Shown here in pieces: positions 23,641 through 35,215 of a stretch of 64,000 nt of DNA (the stretch's first letter is position 1; every line of letters begins with the position of its first letter). The stretch comes from Nageia nagi (Eukaryota > Pinophyta): NCBI GenBank assembly GCA_050084985.1, contig JBITNC010000002.1, positions 22,754,001 through 22,818,000 on the forward strand. The letters run 5' to 3'. Position numbers and translations under genes: made by a program. The notes beneath the pieces were generated by a model that worked only from the letters and a program-made list of their open reading frames with translations, did no database searches and was not told where the DNA came from.

Positions 23641-23945
23641 GTAAATATGATATGTTTTGCATTCAATTTCCAAAGTAGCAATACATTTTGTTCAATAATA
23701 ATATTAATGGCTCAGGACATTTTTAGCATCATTGGAATCTGAGTTCATAAGAAAAGCTTGAGAATACCAAATCAGTTATTAATGCAAATGACATAGCAAT
23801 TATATCACATGATTGAAAAAGCAAATGCGAGGCATGGGGATTTAAGCATAAAAGTAGCCAAGGTAATGCATTTTAAAATATACAAACTCTAGAGTTTTCA
23901 AAAATTAGCAGTTATCTAATTTCCTAGTCTTCAATAGAGCTAAGA
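23641..23945. other. Spacer between Gypsy-B integrase and its extra coding region
   Basis: AT-rich, no motif or frame of note. Confidence 0.4.
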
Positions 23946-26900
23946 AACGTGGAGCATCGTTTGGAATCATTAAGTCAAAGCATAGTATACTTGGAAGCAC
24001 AGTCTGAAAGGAATATGGTGCCTACTCTAGGAAGGGTAGTTAAAAGGGTTGTAGATTCAATGGATTTGCCATGGGATACTAAAATAACAACTCAAAATAA
24101 GAATCCAAAGGGCACCGTAGAAGGTAAGTGTCCTATTTTTGGATTTAATCATATTGATCATACACTAATGGGGTCAGGGCTCATGTATTTTATCCCCCAT
24201 AGATGTTTCCCAATTCTAAAATTGATAGAGCTGATAAAAAGGGCATTTCATCCTACAATGAGGGTCGTAAGAAATTTATAGGAGAGGGTAATTCTTAGCC
24301 TAGACCCTGCATCTCTAGCAAGCACTTTTAATCCACCTACCCCATTTTCTCCCCCTATCTTGATAAATTGGGATATAAGACCAAGCTCCAACATGAAGAT
24401 AAATATCCTATCCTAGTTGAATAGGAATGTGGAAGGTGCTATAAATTTCCAAGAAGTTCCAAATTTCTAAGTGTTGCTATATAGTTTCTCTTCGCATTTA
24501 CAATTATTGTTATCTATGTTGTCAATAGCATTTGGGGAAATGTCAAATAAATATATTTCATCGGTAAAGCTCACAATAGCCTACCAGATCTCTCATTTGA
24601 ATACTCCTACCATTTATTATTGGGCTATTGCTATTTCAGATAAGATATTAGAATAATTAGAAGAAATTGATCAAGGGTCTCACTTTGCATTTGCATCGTA
24701 TATTGTTTGGTTGTTAATCCATCAAAATTTGGATTCTTCAAAAATTTGACCTTAACTAGGCATGAAGGAGATGGGTCCCTTAGGTCTATGGATAAGTGGA
24801 CTAAGGAAGTAAGGTCATTGACCAATTACTATGGCTTTGTGGAAAATTTCTTAGTTCTGACCATGAGTTTGTTTGCTCTTAAAATTCCAAGGCTATTAAA
24901 AGAATCAAAATTATATTTTTAGATGCCTCATGGTGAGACTAGGGATTGGTTATTTGTTGAAGAGAGAACATTCATCAAACTTTATGGTCTTATTGGCACC
25001 CCTTTCTTATTGCCTATACATGTCATCGACTAGATCTTTAGTATGGAGTAGGGATGGCAAATAGATTATGTAGATGCAAAATACAAAGCAATAACTAAGA
25101 AGATATTGGTTTATGATTTACTCCACAAGGTTCATGACTTGGTACTTCAAAGTAGAGGAGGAGGTGACCAACTAAAGGAGAAGCTACTTAGGTTGAAATT
25201 GAAAAGGATCAATTAGTATAGGTTATACTATCCTAAAGATGTGTTTGGTAAAAGGTTAAAAAATCAACCCAATCCTCCCAACTTCAAAGTGAAAGCTAAA
25301 CATGAGTTAGATCAATGGAGAAATCCAAGAGAGAAAGATAAACTGATGCCTATGTTCTTGATTGCTAAAGATCTGCTATCATCATGGATGAGTTTTATGA
25401 AAACAAGGTAGTGTTTAATCCAAGGATAGATTCAATTCCCAAAAAATCTTTGGCCACATTGAGAAGGCTTAAGTAGATTGAGGAGAAAATTGTTGCATTT
25501 AACCAATACCAAATTGAATCAAGGAATAAATTCACTCTTGAGTTTGATCTCAATGATGTGTTCAAAAATATGTGGAATATGGAGCAGCCTTCAAATGAAC
25601 CTATTGAAGAGTATCCTGAAAGTGATGATGAAGAAGAAGAAGATTAGCCAAAAGCCCAAAGGATTAGCCTAGAAGAGCAAGCTGGAGAAGAGGCTAGAGA
25701 GGCTACCTCCCAATCTATAAAAGAGACACCAAAAGAGTGAGAAGTGTATACAATAAAGGGGAAATCTTAGAAGGCCCCCCATTCACCTAAAAAGAAGAGG
25801 AGGAATTCCTCTCCAATAGGTATGCTTTCTTTCTCTCCTCCTTTTACATCTCTTTCAGATACCTCTGTTATTCAAGTTGTCTCACCCATTTCTACTCAAG
25901 CCCCCCTTTTTATAGTTGTGACAACCTCTCTAACAACCACCACACAACCAATTCCAGTATTACCTCTACCTTATAAATGGCATAATCCTACTCATTCCAC
26001 ATCAATTTCCTCTATTACTCCTCTCACTGATATCATCACTATACCATCATCACCCCACCATCACCACCACCATTCCTAGTAAATCCTATTAGTAGTAGTA
26101 GCCTAGGTCCTAGCTAAGCCAATCTTACAACATTGAAAAAACAAGTTTTGGCCTCCCTCCCTTAGGATTTGGGTGTCAATTCTCTATTCATCACCATATC
26201 TTAGCAGCAAGTGTCTATTGATGGTATTATGCAACAATACTAATAAATGAAGAACAACCAAGAAGAATGGATGTAGAGGACATTAAAGAAGATCCTAGCA
26301 TCAAAATACTCAATAAGGCTCTGAACCTCTATAGATTTAAAAAACAAAGTGCTAGAGATGACCATAGCCTAGGATCTCCAGGAAGGATAAAGTGATTTAA
26401 CTTATATGAACACCTAGGTGAAAAAAGACATGAGAAGCATTCCCCAAAGTGACAAGAATGAGCTATTGCAACTTGCTATAGACTTGAATATGTTAGAGTT
26501 AACCAAGTTGGAAGCCAAGTTTAATAAGCTTAAAAAAGCTTATGAAGTGATAAAGAAGTAGTTGGCTACACAAAGTATCAAGCTGAAAGTTGTCGATAAT
26601 GATGTAGCTATTTTGAGAGCAAGTTTAGCTTTGGATCCTACTATTGATAGCATGAATGAAAAGGATGCCATTATTACTAAAAAAGATGCAAAAATAGCCA
26701 TAAGGATGGTAGAAGTTGCATCAAAAGATTCAATCATTGATAGTCCAAGTGCTAGTATAGCTCAATTGCAATAGAGCATGAGAAAGTACAAAATGGATAG
26801 AGATTTCTTATTAACTGTAAAGGCAAAATTTTAGGAACAGAGGTCCCAACAAATCAAGGACCTAATTCATTTCAGAGACCTGGAAATGTGTTTGTTAGAA

Positions 26901-27330
26901 TTGAAATGGCTTGAAGTACTTGTTAGTAGGAGTGAGGGTATCCTCTTTCCTATACTAGAGGAAGCCAAGAGGGCAAACAAGAAATTGAATGAAATTTCCA
27001 ATGAAGGTTTACAAGCTCTGGTAGCAATCAATTACCTAGTGTAGGGAAAATGGGTATGCTAGGAGATTAGAAATAGTTTTTTAAATCAAGTGCAAGGGAT
27101 AGAGACTCTAAAGGAAAAGTTGAAAAAATTATCCACATTAGGAATCCCAAAATTATGGAGGATTGATGACTCACCAATTTTGAAATTAGAATATTAGAGA
27201 ATATTCAAAAAATTAGTAAGCAAGTTGACAATGTGGAAGCATTGTTATCTTCTTTTGATGAGGTAAGCTTGCTAAAACTCTTTGATTCTTAGGCACATGT
27301 TGGGGTTGGTTTAAATTAATTGTTACAAAA
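23946..27330 (+). pseudogene. Gypsy-B additional coding region downstream of integrase, function unknown
   Basis: About 3.4 kb of mostly coding-like sequence in the element's own orientation. Recognisable parts: MEHRLESLSQSIVYLEAQS with PWDTKITTQ (23949-24281); IAFGEMSNKYISSVKLTIAY and IYYWAIAISDKILE (24510-24660); KWTKEVRSLTNYYGFVENFL to LYGLIGTPFLLPIHVID (24790-25030); a charged region ending in an acidic run ESDDEEEED (25600-25650); a Ser/Thr/Pro-rich linker ending in six His (25822-26079); and a Lys/Glu/Leu/Ile-rich part that looks coiled-coil (about 26440-27300, e.g. NEKDAIITKKDAKIAIRMVE). I recognise no known domain. Coding is inferred from long low-stop segments and amino-acid composition. 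Stops often replace Gln or Trp, like the rest of the element. It may be an extra Tat-type ORF. Confidence 0.55.
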
Positions 27331-27543
27331 ACAAGGGCAAATATCTTATGAAGTTTTGACCACTATAGCTTTAGATCAGTCAAGATTAAAAGACTTCTCT
27401 AGAACACACATGAATTGGGGAAAGGTTTAGTAGTTCCTAAATTCATAGAATTGAAGCTTGGTCCCTCTCCCTTTTTAAAGTTTTATGGTAGGTCCAAAAT
27501 GTATTATATGAAAAGCAAAATTTTCTCGTAGATGTCATCAAAA
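27331..27543. other. Gypsy-B region before 3' LTR
   Basis: The polypurine tract expected here is not clear. The sequence is non-coding. Confidence 0.4.
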
Positions 27544-29374
27544 TGTATATACATACATAGCCCAATACCCTAATGGTTTCCTAGCATGTATTGTCCTTAC
27601 TAGTCTAAAAGAAGAGTGTTTTAGCAATCTCTAGATAGTTTTGATGAGAAAATGCACTAAGTATAGCAATTTTCAAGGCATAAAAGGAAGTGATGTTAGT
27701 AGAGGCTTGTCTAAAACTAGACCTTGGGAGCAGTGATGTCAGCGAGTAGTGTTAAAGGTTTCATAGTGACTAAATGTTCCAAGGTATAAAAGGTAGTGAT
27801 ATCAATAGAGTAGAGGCTTGTCTAAAATTGGACCTTGAGAGCAATGAGTGATGTTAGCAGAGTAGAGGCTCTTCTAAAATTGAACCTCATGAGCAATTAT
27901 GTTAGCAAGTAGTGTTAAATGTTCCATCATGGCTAAGTGTTCTAGGCATAAAAGGGGGGACATTAGTAGAGTAGAGGCTTGTATAAAACTGAACCCCAGG
28001 AATAATGATGTTAGTAAGTAGTGTTAAAGGTTCCATGGTGACTAAGTTTTTCAAGGCATAAAAGAAAGTGATGTTAGTAGAGTAGAGGCTCTTCCAAAAT
28101 CAAACCCTAGAAGCAATGATGTCAGTAAGTAATGTTAAAAGTTCTACAATGACTAAGTGTTTTGGGGCATAAAAGGGAGTGATGTCAACAGAATAGAGGC
28201 TTATCTAAAGCCAAACCTCAAGAGCAGTGACATCAATAGGTAGTGTTAAAATTTTTGCTATGGATAAGTTAGTTGATTCTAGAGCATGAAAGAATGTAAC
28301 ATCAACAAAATAAAGAGAAGCCCATTTTGGCCAAAAGAATGGGTTCGAAGAAGAATGATGTCATGAGTAAGACCAAAATCTCAAAGAGTTATTTGCTCCA
28401 TCTTATAAAGGCACAAAAAGAAGGTGACATAAACAAAATAAAAGGACTTTAAAATCAGATGATATGGAAACCAATGATGTTAGATGTAACAAAAAGAATC
28501 TCCACCCAAGAAAACTTTACCAAAGAACTTCAAAACATGTGTTGAAGATTGAGAAGGCTCTAAAACAACCACTAGAAGATGAAGAAACTTTGGAATCACC
28601 ATAGTCAATTAGAGAACCTTTCGTAACTGTAATATAAGTTCAAATAGCACTCAGGAAGTATGCCTATCATAATTTAAAGGTAGCTACAATTTTAGACCTT
28701 TCAATTTTTAGAAATAAAATGCCATGTGGCCAGGATAGTTAGTTGTTTATTAAAAGAAGGCCAAAATATTTTGGCCATTTTATAACTATTTTGTTTCAAT
28801 ATTTTTGTAACCACTCTAGCCTAGTATAAATTTAGTCAAATATAGGAAAAAGGGGTCAAAATCCCTATTATTACCCCTTGTATTTATTTTCAAGGACCTT
28901 TTGCTCTATCAGTTATATAATGCCATCTTAACCTTTTTTATCCAACACTTAGTGTTATTATTTTTAATTTGGTTATATTATGGAAAGTAATGGATATTTC
29001 CTAAATGATAACAACAAGTTGTTAGTATAATTGTGTCTACTTATATGGAAGAGTTAAGCTAAAGAATAATTTAGATAATGAAAGCCTACACCATGGCTAT
29101 TGCCCTAGATTCTTGCCAAGGTTTCATGCTATGTGAAAGCCTATGTTGAACTAGTGATCTACCCCTTTTGCTTTACTCTTGATCCCTATATCTTTTGTTT
29201 TATTTCTTGAAATCTATCCTCTTTCATTTATTTCCTATTATTTGTTCTTTTCATCTACACCTAATGGATAAGGAACTGGCCTACTCTGAAGATCAGGCTA
29301 CTGTGTTAGCCTGTTCATGATATACTTTAGTTGAATTGCCCTAGAGTGTATATATTACTTAATTTCCATCAACA
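27544..29374 (+). repeat. Gypsy-B 3' LTR
   Basis: It starts TGTATATACATACATAG and ends TTTCCATCAACA. It matches 15969-17787 throughout, including the 111-bp array, the AAAATGCACTAAGTATAGC block and the closing GTGTATATATTACT segment. Confidence 0.88.
27660..28320 (+). repeat. 111-bp tandem array in Gypsy-B 3' LTR
   Basis: The same family of units as at 16080-16740 (AGTAGTGTTAAAGG, GGCATAAAAGG, AGAGGCTTGTCTAAAA). Some units differ in length, which shows small deletions since insertion. Confidence 0.85.
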
Positions 29375-29379
29375 CATAC
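29375..29379. repeat. Target site duplication (CATAC), right copy for Gypsy-B
   Basis: CATAC directly follows the 3' LTR and matches 15964-15968. Confidence 0.8.
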
Positions 29380-30357
29380 CATTCATGATAAGGATAATGA
29401 CCATGATGATTCTAATCCTTATCCTATTTTGGTACCATATGCTAACCTTATTCTGAGGGAATATTGGATTGAGGACGTATCATGTCATGTTGAGTCACTC
29501 AATGATTTTGATCGACCTCAAGATGCATCCATTACCATTGAATCTATTATTTATTTAGGTCAAGATCCCAAATAGTATTTTTTATTTATGATGGTGTTGA
29601 TTCCCCATTCAATGTTCATCTTGATCATCCTTTGAAAGAGAGGTTTTGTGCCAAAGTTAACTACTTATCATGCCTTGACTTTAACCAATGATATTTTTAG
29701 TACTGTAAATGGTAATGGTATGGGTTGGGAAAGTTTGAGAAAGGCATGTTCCATGCATTCCAAGCCACTTTTCAAGTTGTTCATGATAAGAGCAGCCATA
29801 TTTTTAAAGGTCCCAAATCCTCAATTCTAGAAGAATAATTTTCCAACCTAGACATTCACGATCAATCCTTTGATGTGGATAATATCGATCTCTATTTTCA
29901 TTTGTCTAGTCCTAGTTCTTTGAATTGTTCCATCCCATTTGACTTGTTTAATGATCCTTCATCTTTAGATTTTCTCATTACTATCAATATGGTTTCTCTT
30001 TATGAGCTTGATTATTTTTATCATCCCCTTTATGGTGAGTCTTTTATTATTATCAGTCCTGAATCCATGGATTTCTCCTTACCACCATCAGGTTTCTTTT
30101 CACCACATGAGGTTTGTTTCCCTTCTCATTGGTATTTGATTAAGTATCTTTCTTGTGTTTTAATTATTCCATTCTTTAACCTACTAAATATGATTACTCA
30201 TATCTTCATGTCCTCAAGCAACTCAAAGAAGGGTCCCACATACATGTGGGTGGCCTTGTTGAGATTGATATTAGTGATGATCTTGAAGATCCTCATATTG
30301 TCTATGTTGGTGATATTTTGAATGAATACAAGTGTGAATTAACTAGATCTATTTTGA
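29380..30357 (+). pseudogene. Gypsy-A protease-RT linker, right part
   Basis: Coding-like sequence resumes after Gypsy-B: NPYPILVPYANLILREYWIE, then MPKLTTYHALTLTNDIFSTV and a Ser/Phe/Leu-rich stretch to 30321. No domain recognised; by position it joins 15561-15963 in the polyprotein. Confidence 0.55.
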
Positions 30358-31060
30358 TTGAGTGTCATAATATCGAATATGTTGGGTATAGATCCTAACC
30401 TTATTGTGCATAACATTATGACCTATCCTAATGCCAAACCAATCAAGCAAAAATATAGGAAGTTTAATCCATCCCAATCTCTTCTAATCAAGGATAATAT
30501 TCAAAATCTCTTGAAATCTCATTTCATTAAATCTATTGATCACCCCAAGTGGGACTCCAATATGGATCCTATCAATCGATCCAATGGTCATATCTGCATT
30601 TGTAAGGACTTTAATGGTCTTAATAAGGCATGTCCTAAGGATGATTTCCCATTACCCAACATCAATATATTAGTTGAAAATATAATAAGGTATGAGATGT
30701 TATCTCTTATGGATAGTTTTTCAAGCTATAACTAGATCTAGTTAAACCTTGATGATCAACATAAGGAAGATTTTACCACCCCTTAGGGATTTACTGCTAT
30801 CAAGTCATGTCCTTCGGTATCAAGAATGCATAAGATACCTATCAAAGAGCCATGACCTATATCTTCTATGACATGATGCATGACATTATGGAAGATTATG
30901 TTGATGATAATTTGGTCAAATCCAATATATGTGAGGAATATTGAAATTTCTTTCACAAGGTATTTAACCATAATCTTGAGCATAATGTTAGATTGAACCC
31001 TAAGAAGTGTATTTTTGGTGTCATGTCAAGTAAGCTTCTAGGTTTCATCATGTCCAAGTG
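30358..31060 (+). pseudogene. Gypsy-A reverse transcriptase
   Basis: The first part is one open frame to 30735: MLGIDPNLIVHNI, AKPIKQKYRKFNPSQSLLIK, then GHICICKDFNGLNKACPKDD, FPLPNINILVENI and LSLMDSFSSYN. A frame change near 30800 precedes the active site EDYVDDNLVKS (YVDD at about 30897-30908). RNPKKC-like LNPKKCIFGV and LLGFIMSKWVI-like residues close the domain at about 31060. It is the gypsy RT fold with the catalytic YVDD intact but the frame broken. Confidence 0.83.
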
Positions 31061-31829
31061 AGTAATTGTGATTGATCTTAAAATGGTCAAGGCTATTATT
31101 TATATGCCTTTGCCTCACATTCTTAAAACATTAAGGAGTCTTCAAGGCAAGATCCAGGCTAATCATCGCTTTATAGCTCAGCTTTTAGATAAGTGTCATC
31201 ATTTTAATAAGCTCTTAAAAAAGGGTGTAGTATTTGATTAGAATGGGAAGTGTAAAAACTCTCTTCACATTATTAATCACTACCTCACCACTCCTCTTGT
31301 ATTAATTCACCCTAGGGACAGTCTCCCTTTCTATCTGTATCTTTTGGTGATCAACTTTGCTTTAGGGATCATGCTTGCTCAAAAGAATGATCAAGGTAAG
31401 GAGTAGGTTTTCTATTACCTTAGTCATACCCTTATCAATTATGAGCTTTAGTATATCTATATAGAGCATCTTTACCTTGCCATTGTCTTTGTTCCAAATA
31501 AATTATGATATTACATGCTTAATCACATGACTTACATAATTTCTCATTATAATATGTTGCATCATATGATGAGCAAGACTTATTGTAATTCATGAATGTT
31601 TAAGTGGCTAATGTTCTTGTTCAATTTTGACCTTGAGTTTATTAATCAAAAATCCATTCAAGGTCATAGCTGATCAGTTGTTCAAAGCCCCTTTGCTTGA
31701 TATCTCTCCTCTCGACATCAATCTTTTTGACAAGGATATCTTTAAGATTGATGAAGAGGAGTAATCCATTGATACATGTGAAACATTTGATATGACTATG
31801 TACTTTGATAGATCTAAGTGTGAGCAAGG
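31061..31829 (+). pseudogene. Gypsy-A RT-linked RNase H and tether
   Basis: Visible pieces are LKTLRSLQGKIQANHRFIAQ (31115-31180), TTPLVLIHPRDSLPFYLYLL (31290-31350), GIMLAQKNDQGKE, FYYLSHTLINYEL and AIVFVPNKLWYYML. This is the gypsy RNase H order. The catalytic Asp region is degraded (normally L-Y-x-x-A-S/T-D). Several stops. Confidence 0.75.
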
Positions 31830-32165
31830 GAGTGGCACAAGAGTAGTCTTATTCATGCCTCAAGGTGTTCTTATCCCTTATTCTTTCAAGTTTGCTTTCC
31901 TTAGTACTAATAACAATGGTGAATCTTAAGACTGCTATAGGCCTTAAGATCAAGAGATTCATGATTTATGGTGAATCTCTCTTAGTAATCAACTAGGTCT
32001 TATGAGTTTATCAATGTCATAATGAACTCCTTAAATCCTATAGAGAGGAGGTTTTCAAACTCCTTAGGTTCTTTAAAGCCTATAAGATAGTTACAACCCC
32101 TAGATATTCTAATAGATTTATGAATACCATGGATTCTTTGGGGTCACTTATTCCAACTATTCCAC
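31830..32165 (+). pseudogene. Gypsy-A additional (archaeal-like) RNase H, after RT-RNase H
   Basis: The sequence gives MPQGVLIPYSFKLAFLSTNN with NNGES, then GLKIKRFMIYGESLLVINQV (normally Y-G-D-S; here Glu) and NELLKSYREEVFKLLRFFKA, then YSNRFMNTMDSLGSLIPTIP. This is the extra RNase H of Tat elements in its usual place between the RT-linked RNase H and integrase. Frame changes around 31925 and stops break it. Confidence 0.78.
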
Positions 32166-32616
32166 ATTAACACATCCAACACATGGAAATTATGACTCTC
32201 AAGGAGTCATCCCTTAAGTCACCTTCACAGTTTCCTCTCATCAAAGCTAGTGTCAATGAGACTTTGATCGAGTATCGAGACTTATGGTATAAGCAGCTTC
32301 ATGAGTACCTCAAGTGGAATGCCTTGCCCCTTGAGATGTCACCTAATGAGAAGTGCACCTTCAAACATCACTTTACTCACTTCATACTTTTAGGGGATAT
32401 TCTCTATAAATAATCTTTTTATGGAGTCCTTATTTGTTGTCTCAAGCTTTACAATCAGTAAATTTCCATGTCGATTTATCATGATGACATTTATGATGGA
32501 CACTTCAATGGCATATCTATCACTAAATGTCTCCTACATATGGGTTATTATTGGCCTACCATAGATCATGATTGTAATAAATATGTCAAGAAATATGTTA
32601 AGTATCAGTAGCATGC
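32166..32616 (+). pseudogene. Gypsy-A integrase, N-terminal part
   Basis: After a charged region (KASVNETLIEYRDLWYKQLH) comes YHDDIYDGHFNGISITKCLL, then GYYWPTIDHDCNKYVKKYVK. This matches the H2C2 zinc-binding part of integrase; Tyr replaces Cys at the last zinc ligands. The domain stops at the Gypsy-C insertion. Confidence 0.75.
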
Positions 32617-32621
32617 CCATC

Positions 32622-33410
32622 TTCAGCGAGCTTTGCCAAAGCAATAGCATCCATCATAGTTTTGGGATTAAACATTTTGACCTTTGATTTAATTTCTTCC
32701 TTTAATCCACAGATAAAATAACTTGTAAAAAATGCATCATCCAACTCCTCTATGTGATTTTCCAATTTCTCAAACTAATTTTGGTATTCTTTGACTATTG
32801 TAGTTTGATGTAACTTGGTCAATGCCCTTGTGAATTCTTCATAGTCATTAGGACCAAAATGGATCAATAATTGTTGAGTAAATTCATCCCATGAAGGATC
32901 AGGATGCATTTTTGAGTACCACTAGTTCCATTGGAGAACCTCATGGTCCAAATGAAAAGTTTCCATGCACACCTTCAAATCCTCTAGAATTTGGTTCAAT
33001 GTGAAATACTATTTGGACTTATAAATCTAGCCAGTGGGATCATCTCCATCAAATCGAAGAAAATCCAATTTGGTTATGTGAGGAAGAATGAAACCACCTT
33101 ATTGGCCCTAAAAGTTATGATGATACCCCTATGGATTTTCTGATTACCCTGATTTCTATGAATTGGATGTATTATTGGTATGACTAAGACTTAGTTGGAC
33201 ATTATCACATTTACTATCAAGGGTTTGTATTTGGGTCTGTATTTATCGGATTACTACCTTGAATGTACTAGTAAGTGTATTTACCATTTTTTGGATCATA
33301 GTTTGAAATTTCATCATGGTAGGATTAGCTTGTGCTACTATTTGGGATCTTATCTCAAGTGCCATTATTGGAACTACTATTTCTAAAGCTGTTATTTCTG
33401 GAACCTACTA
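32622..33410 (-). pseudogene. gag: Gypsy-C gag fragment
   Basis: On the minus strand: KLDFLRFDGDDPTGWIYKSK, then LEDLKVCMETFHLDHEVLQW, PSWDEFTQQLLIHFGPND, YEEFTRALTKLHQTTIVKEY and FTSYFICGLKEEIKSKVKMF, ending DAIALAKLAED. This is the plant gypsy gag core, complete in order, different from the gag of Gypsy-A and Gypsy-B. Upstream (33110-33400) a degraded coiled N-terminal region is readable. Few stops remain in the core. Confidence 0.85.
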
Positions 33411-33429
33411 TTTTTAGAAACTACTATTT

Positions 33430-34557
33430 TAAAAAAGTGCCCAAAAAAGTGTATGGGTATAATATATCAAAATGATAAGCTTGAAAAGATGATCACAATG
33501 GGTTAGGTATCTTGATGATGATTTTTATACACTTAGACTCTTTTTTATGTCTATGGGTCTATATACTTTTGTTAACAATTGCTAAAACAGTACAAATTTT
33601 TAACCATTTAGCTCTGAAGTTTTTGCTACCTCTAAACTGCTATTTTTGGTAGCTCTAAAAAACTACATGTCATACATTTTGCTTCTTGAATAAATGTTTT
33701 TTTGTATTAAGGAATGATTCTAAGGTAAGGATTATTTGCTCTATAGGTTTGTCTAAATATCCCTCCTATCCAACTTTTGTAAGAAAAGAGGCTGCAAAGA
33801 TGGTTTCTGTGAAAAGTAACTTTTCAACAGCACTTGCTAGTGGACTATAGTTTACAGATAATCGACATAGCTTCCTACCTAGTTTTTGTTTATAGCCTAG
33901 ATAGTCCCCTATACACCTTTCAGTATATGGACTTCAATTATGTGTAGGGTTCTATCTAAGGCCTAGGTATTGGTGTAGATTTTTTTGCACCTCACTTCAC
34001 ACATAGATTTATGGGAAAGTGTGCTTAGCCAAAAATGATAGATCCTTCTAGATATTTTAAAACCCCTAGTATAGGGTTTCTAGCTTGAACCTCTAAAAAA
34101 AAAAAATTATTTTCTTACAATAGAATGGTGCTAGAAAGAGTTTTGATACTAGATGTTACGATGCTAAAAATATGAAAAGGAAAATATTATATAAATGAAA
34201 TGAATATCAATTTGAAATTGGAAAATGATAACTATCTAGTGGAAATAACAGAGCATGTGCTAATAAATAGAACATGAAATAGCAATAATAAGCAGATAAG
34301 AATAGAATTTTATTGAATAGTAATAGAATCATAGGCCACTTTGAGGGGGCTACCTCCTTATAACTCCAAAAGTGAAAAATAATGTTCAAGATCCATTTCT
34401 CCACACACTTCTATATAGTTATAATAAACTAACCCTAATTCTAATGCAAAATCAAGCCCTGCCCTTACAATCACAATATTATGGTTTACAATATAGGTCG
34501 ATAATTTAATAAAATACTAATACTAACACTAAAATGTTAGGATGTAGGATCCTAACA
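33430..34557 (-). repeat. Gypsy-C 5' LTR, approximate limits
   Basis: The outer end is set by TGTTAGGATCC on the minus strand next to resumed Gypsy-A integrase. The inner end is uncertain because no intact primer site was found. A perfect 9-bp inverted repeat (TGTTAGGAT / ATCCTAACA) lies at 34535-34557. Confidence 0.5.
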
Positions 34558-35215
34558 CTTTAAGAACCAAGATATGAGGAGAATGTGTAATCAATATCAT
34601 ATCAAGCAATATTTCTCCATGCCTTATTACCATGAAGGTAATGGTCAAGCTAAAGCCACCACTAAGATGATTATCATGATTCTCAAGAAAATGGTTAATG
34701 ATAATCATTGTAATTGGCATGAATATCTTCTATACACTTTATGGGCATATTGCACTAGTATTTGGATGCCCATGGGTGCTACCCCTTTCTCTCTCATTTA
34801 TGATGTGAGGCTATCATACCTCTTGACCTTGAGATCCTTTCCTTGCATGTGTCATTCAAGGACTTTATCCTTGAAAAGGAAGCTCATCGAGCTCAGATGG
34901 ACCAACTTACTTTGCTTGATGAGAGATGCATCAATGTGATTGAACATCATAATATTTATCAAGAGCATCTTAATCGAGCACTTAAAAACAAGGTCCTACC
35001 TCATGAGTTCCATATTGGTGACCTTGTGGTTAAAGATAACCAACAGTAATCTCATCTTGAGTTCCCTCTTAAGGAAAATTTTTCCCTTAATTAGCTAGGT
35101 CCCTTCATTGTTAAATGCAAGATCAGTCTAAGTGTGTATCATCTCATTGATTTGGAAGGATAGGAAGAGCTTGAGCATATCAATATCAGCCATCTTCTTC
35201 CTTTTTATTCTTGAT
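34558..35215 (+). pseudogene. Gypsy-A integrase, C-terminal part
   Basis: It resumes with CNQYHIKQYFSMPYYHEGNG, QAKATTKMIIMILKKMVND (catalytic Glu replaced by Lys), LLYTLWAYCTSIWMPMGATP, then after a frame change FILEKEAHRAQMDQLTLLDE and KVLPHEFHIGDLVVKDNQQ, ending LGPFIVKCKISLSVYHLIDL. This order is typical of Tat integrase. The DD part of the catalytic core is missing. Confidence 0.82.

Larger units (their letters stand above)
15969..29374 (+). mobile_element. Gypsy-B, complete Tat-like Ty3/gypsy element inserted in Gypsy-A
   Basis: LTRs of about 1.82 kb (15969-17787 and 27544-29374) flank a 9.8-kb interior, bounded by CATAC target duplications. Interior order on the plus strand: gag, protease, an extra RNase H, RT, RT-linked RNase H, integrase, then a long additional coding region. 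Protease to integrase keeps one frame with stops and few frameshifts. In a 110-bp stretch compared by eye the LTRs differ at roughly one position in ten, mostly transitions, so the insertion is old. The nesting position inside Gypsy-A coding sequence is clear from the resumption of that sequence on both sides. Confidence 0.88.
32617..34557 (-). mobile_element. Gypsy-C, truncated Ty3/gypsy element inserted in Gypsy-A integrase
   Basis: On the minus strand it starts at 34557 (TGTTAGGATCCTACATCC), with an LTR-like region to about 33430 and then gag to about 32617, where it ends inside gag. No pol or second LTR. About 95 codons of Gypsy-A integrase core are also missing at this point, so a deletion accompanied or followed the insertion. 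Confidence 0.7.

Noticed and set aside
26055-26079. Run of six His codons
   Set aside because: A simple CAC/CAT run in the Ser/Thr/Pro-rich linker of the Gypsy-B extra coding region, not a tag or a metal-binding domain.
34535-34557. 9-bp inverted repeat as a terminator hairpin
   Set aside because: It coincides with the outer end of the Gypsy-C LTR in a plant genome, where such terminators are not expected.
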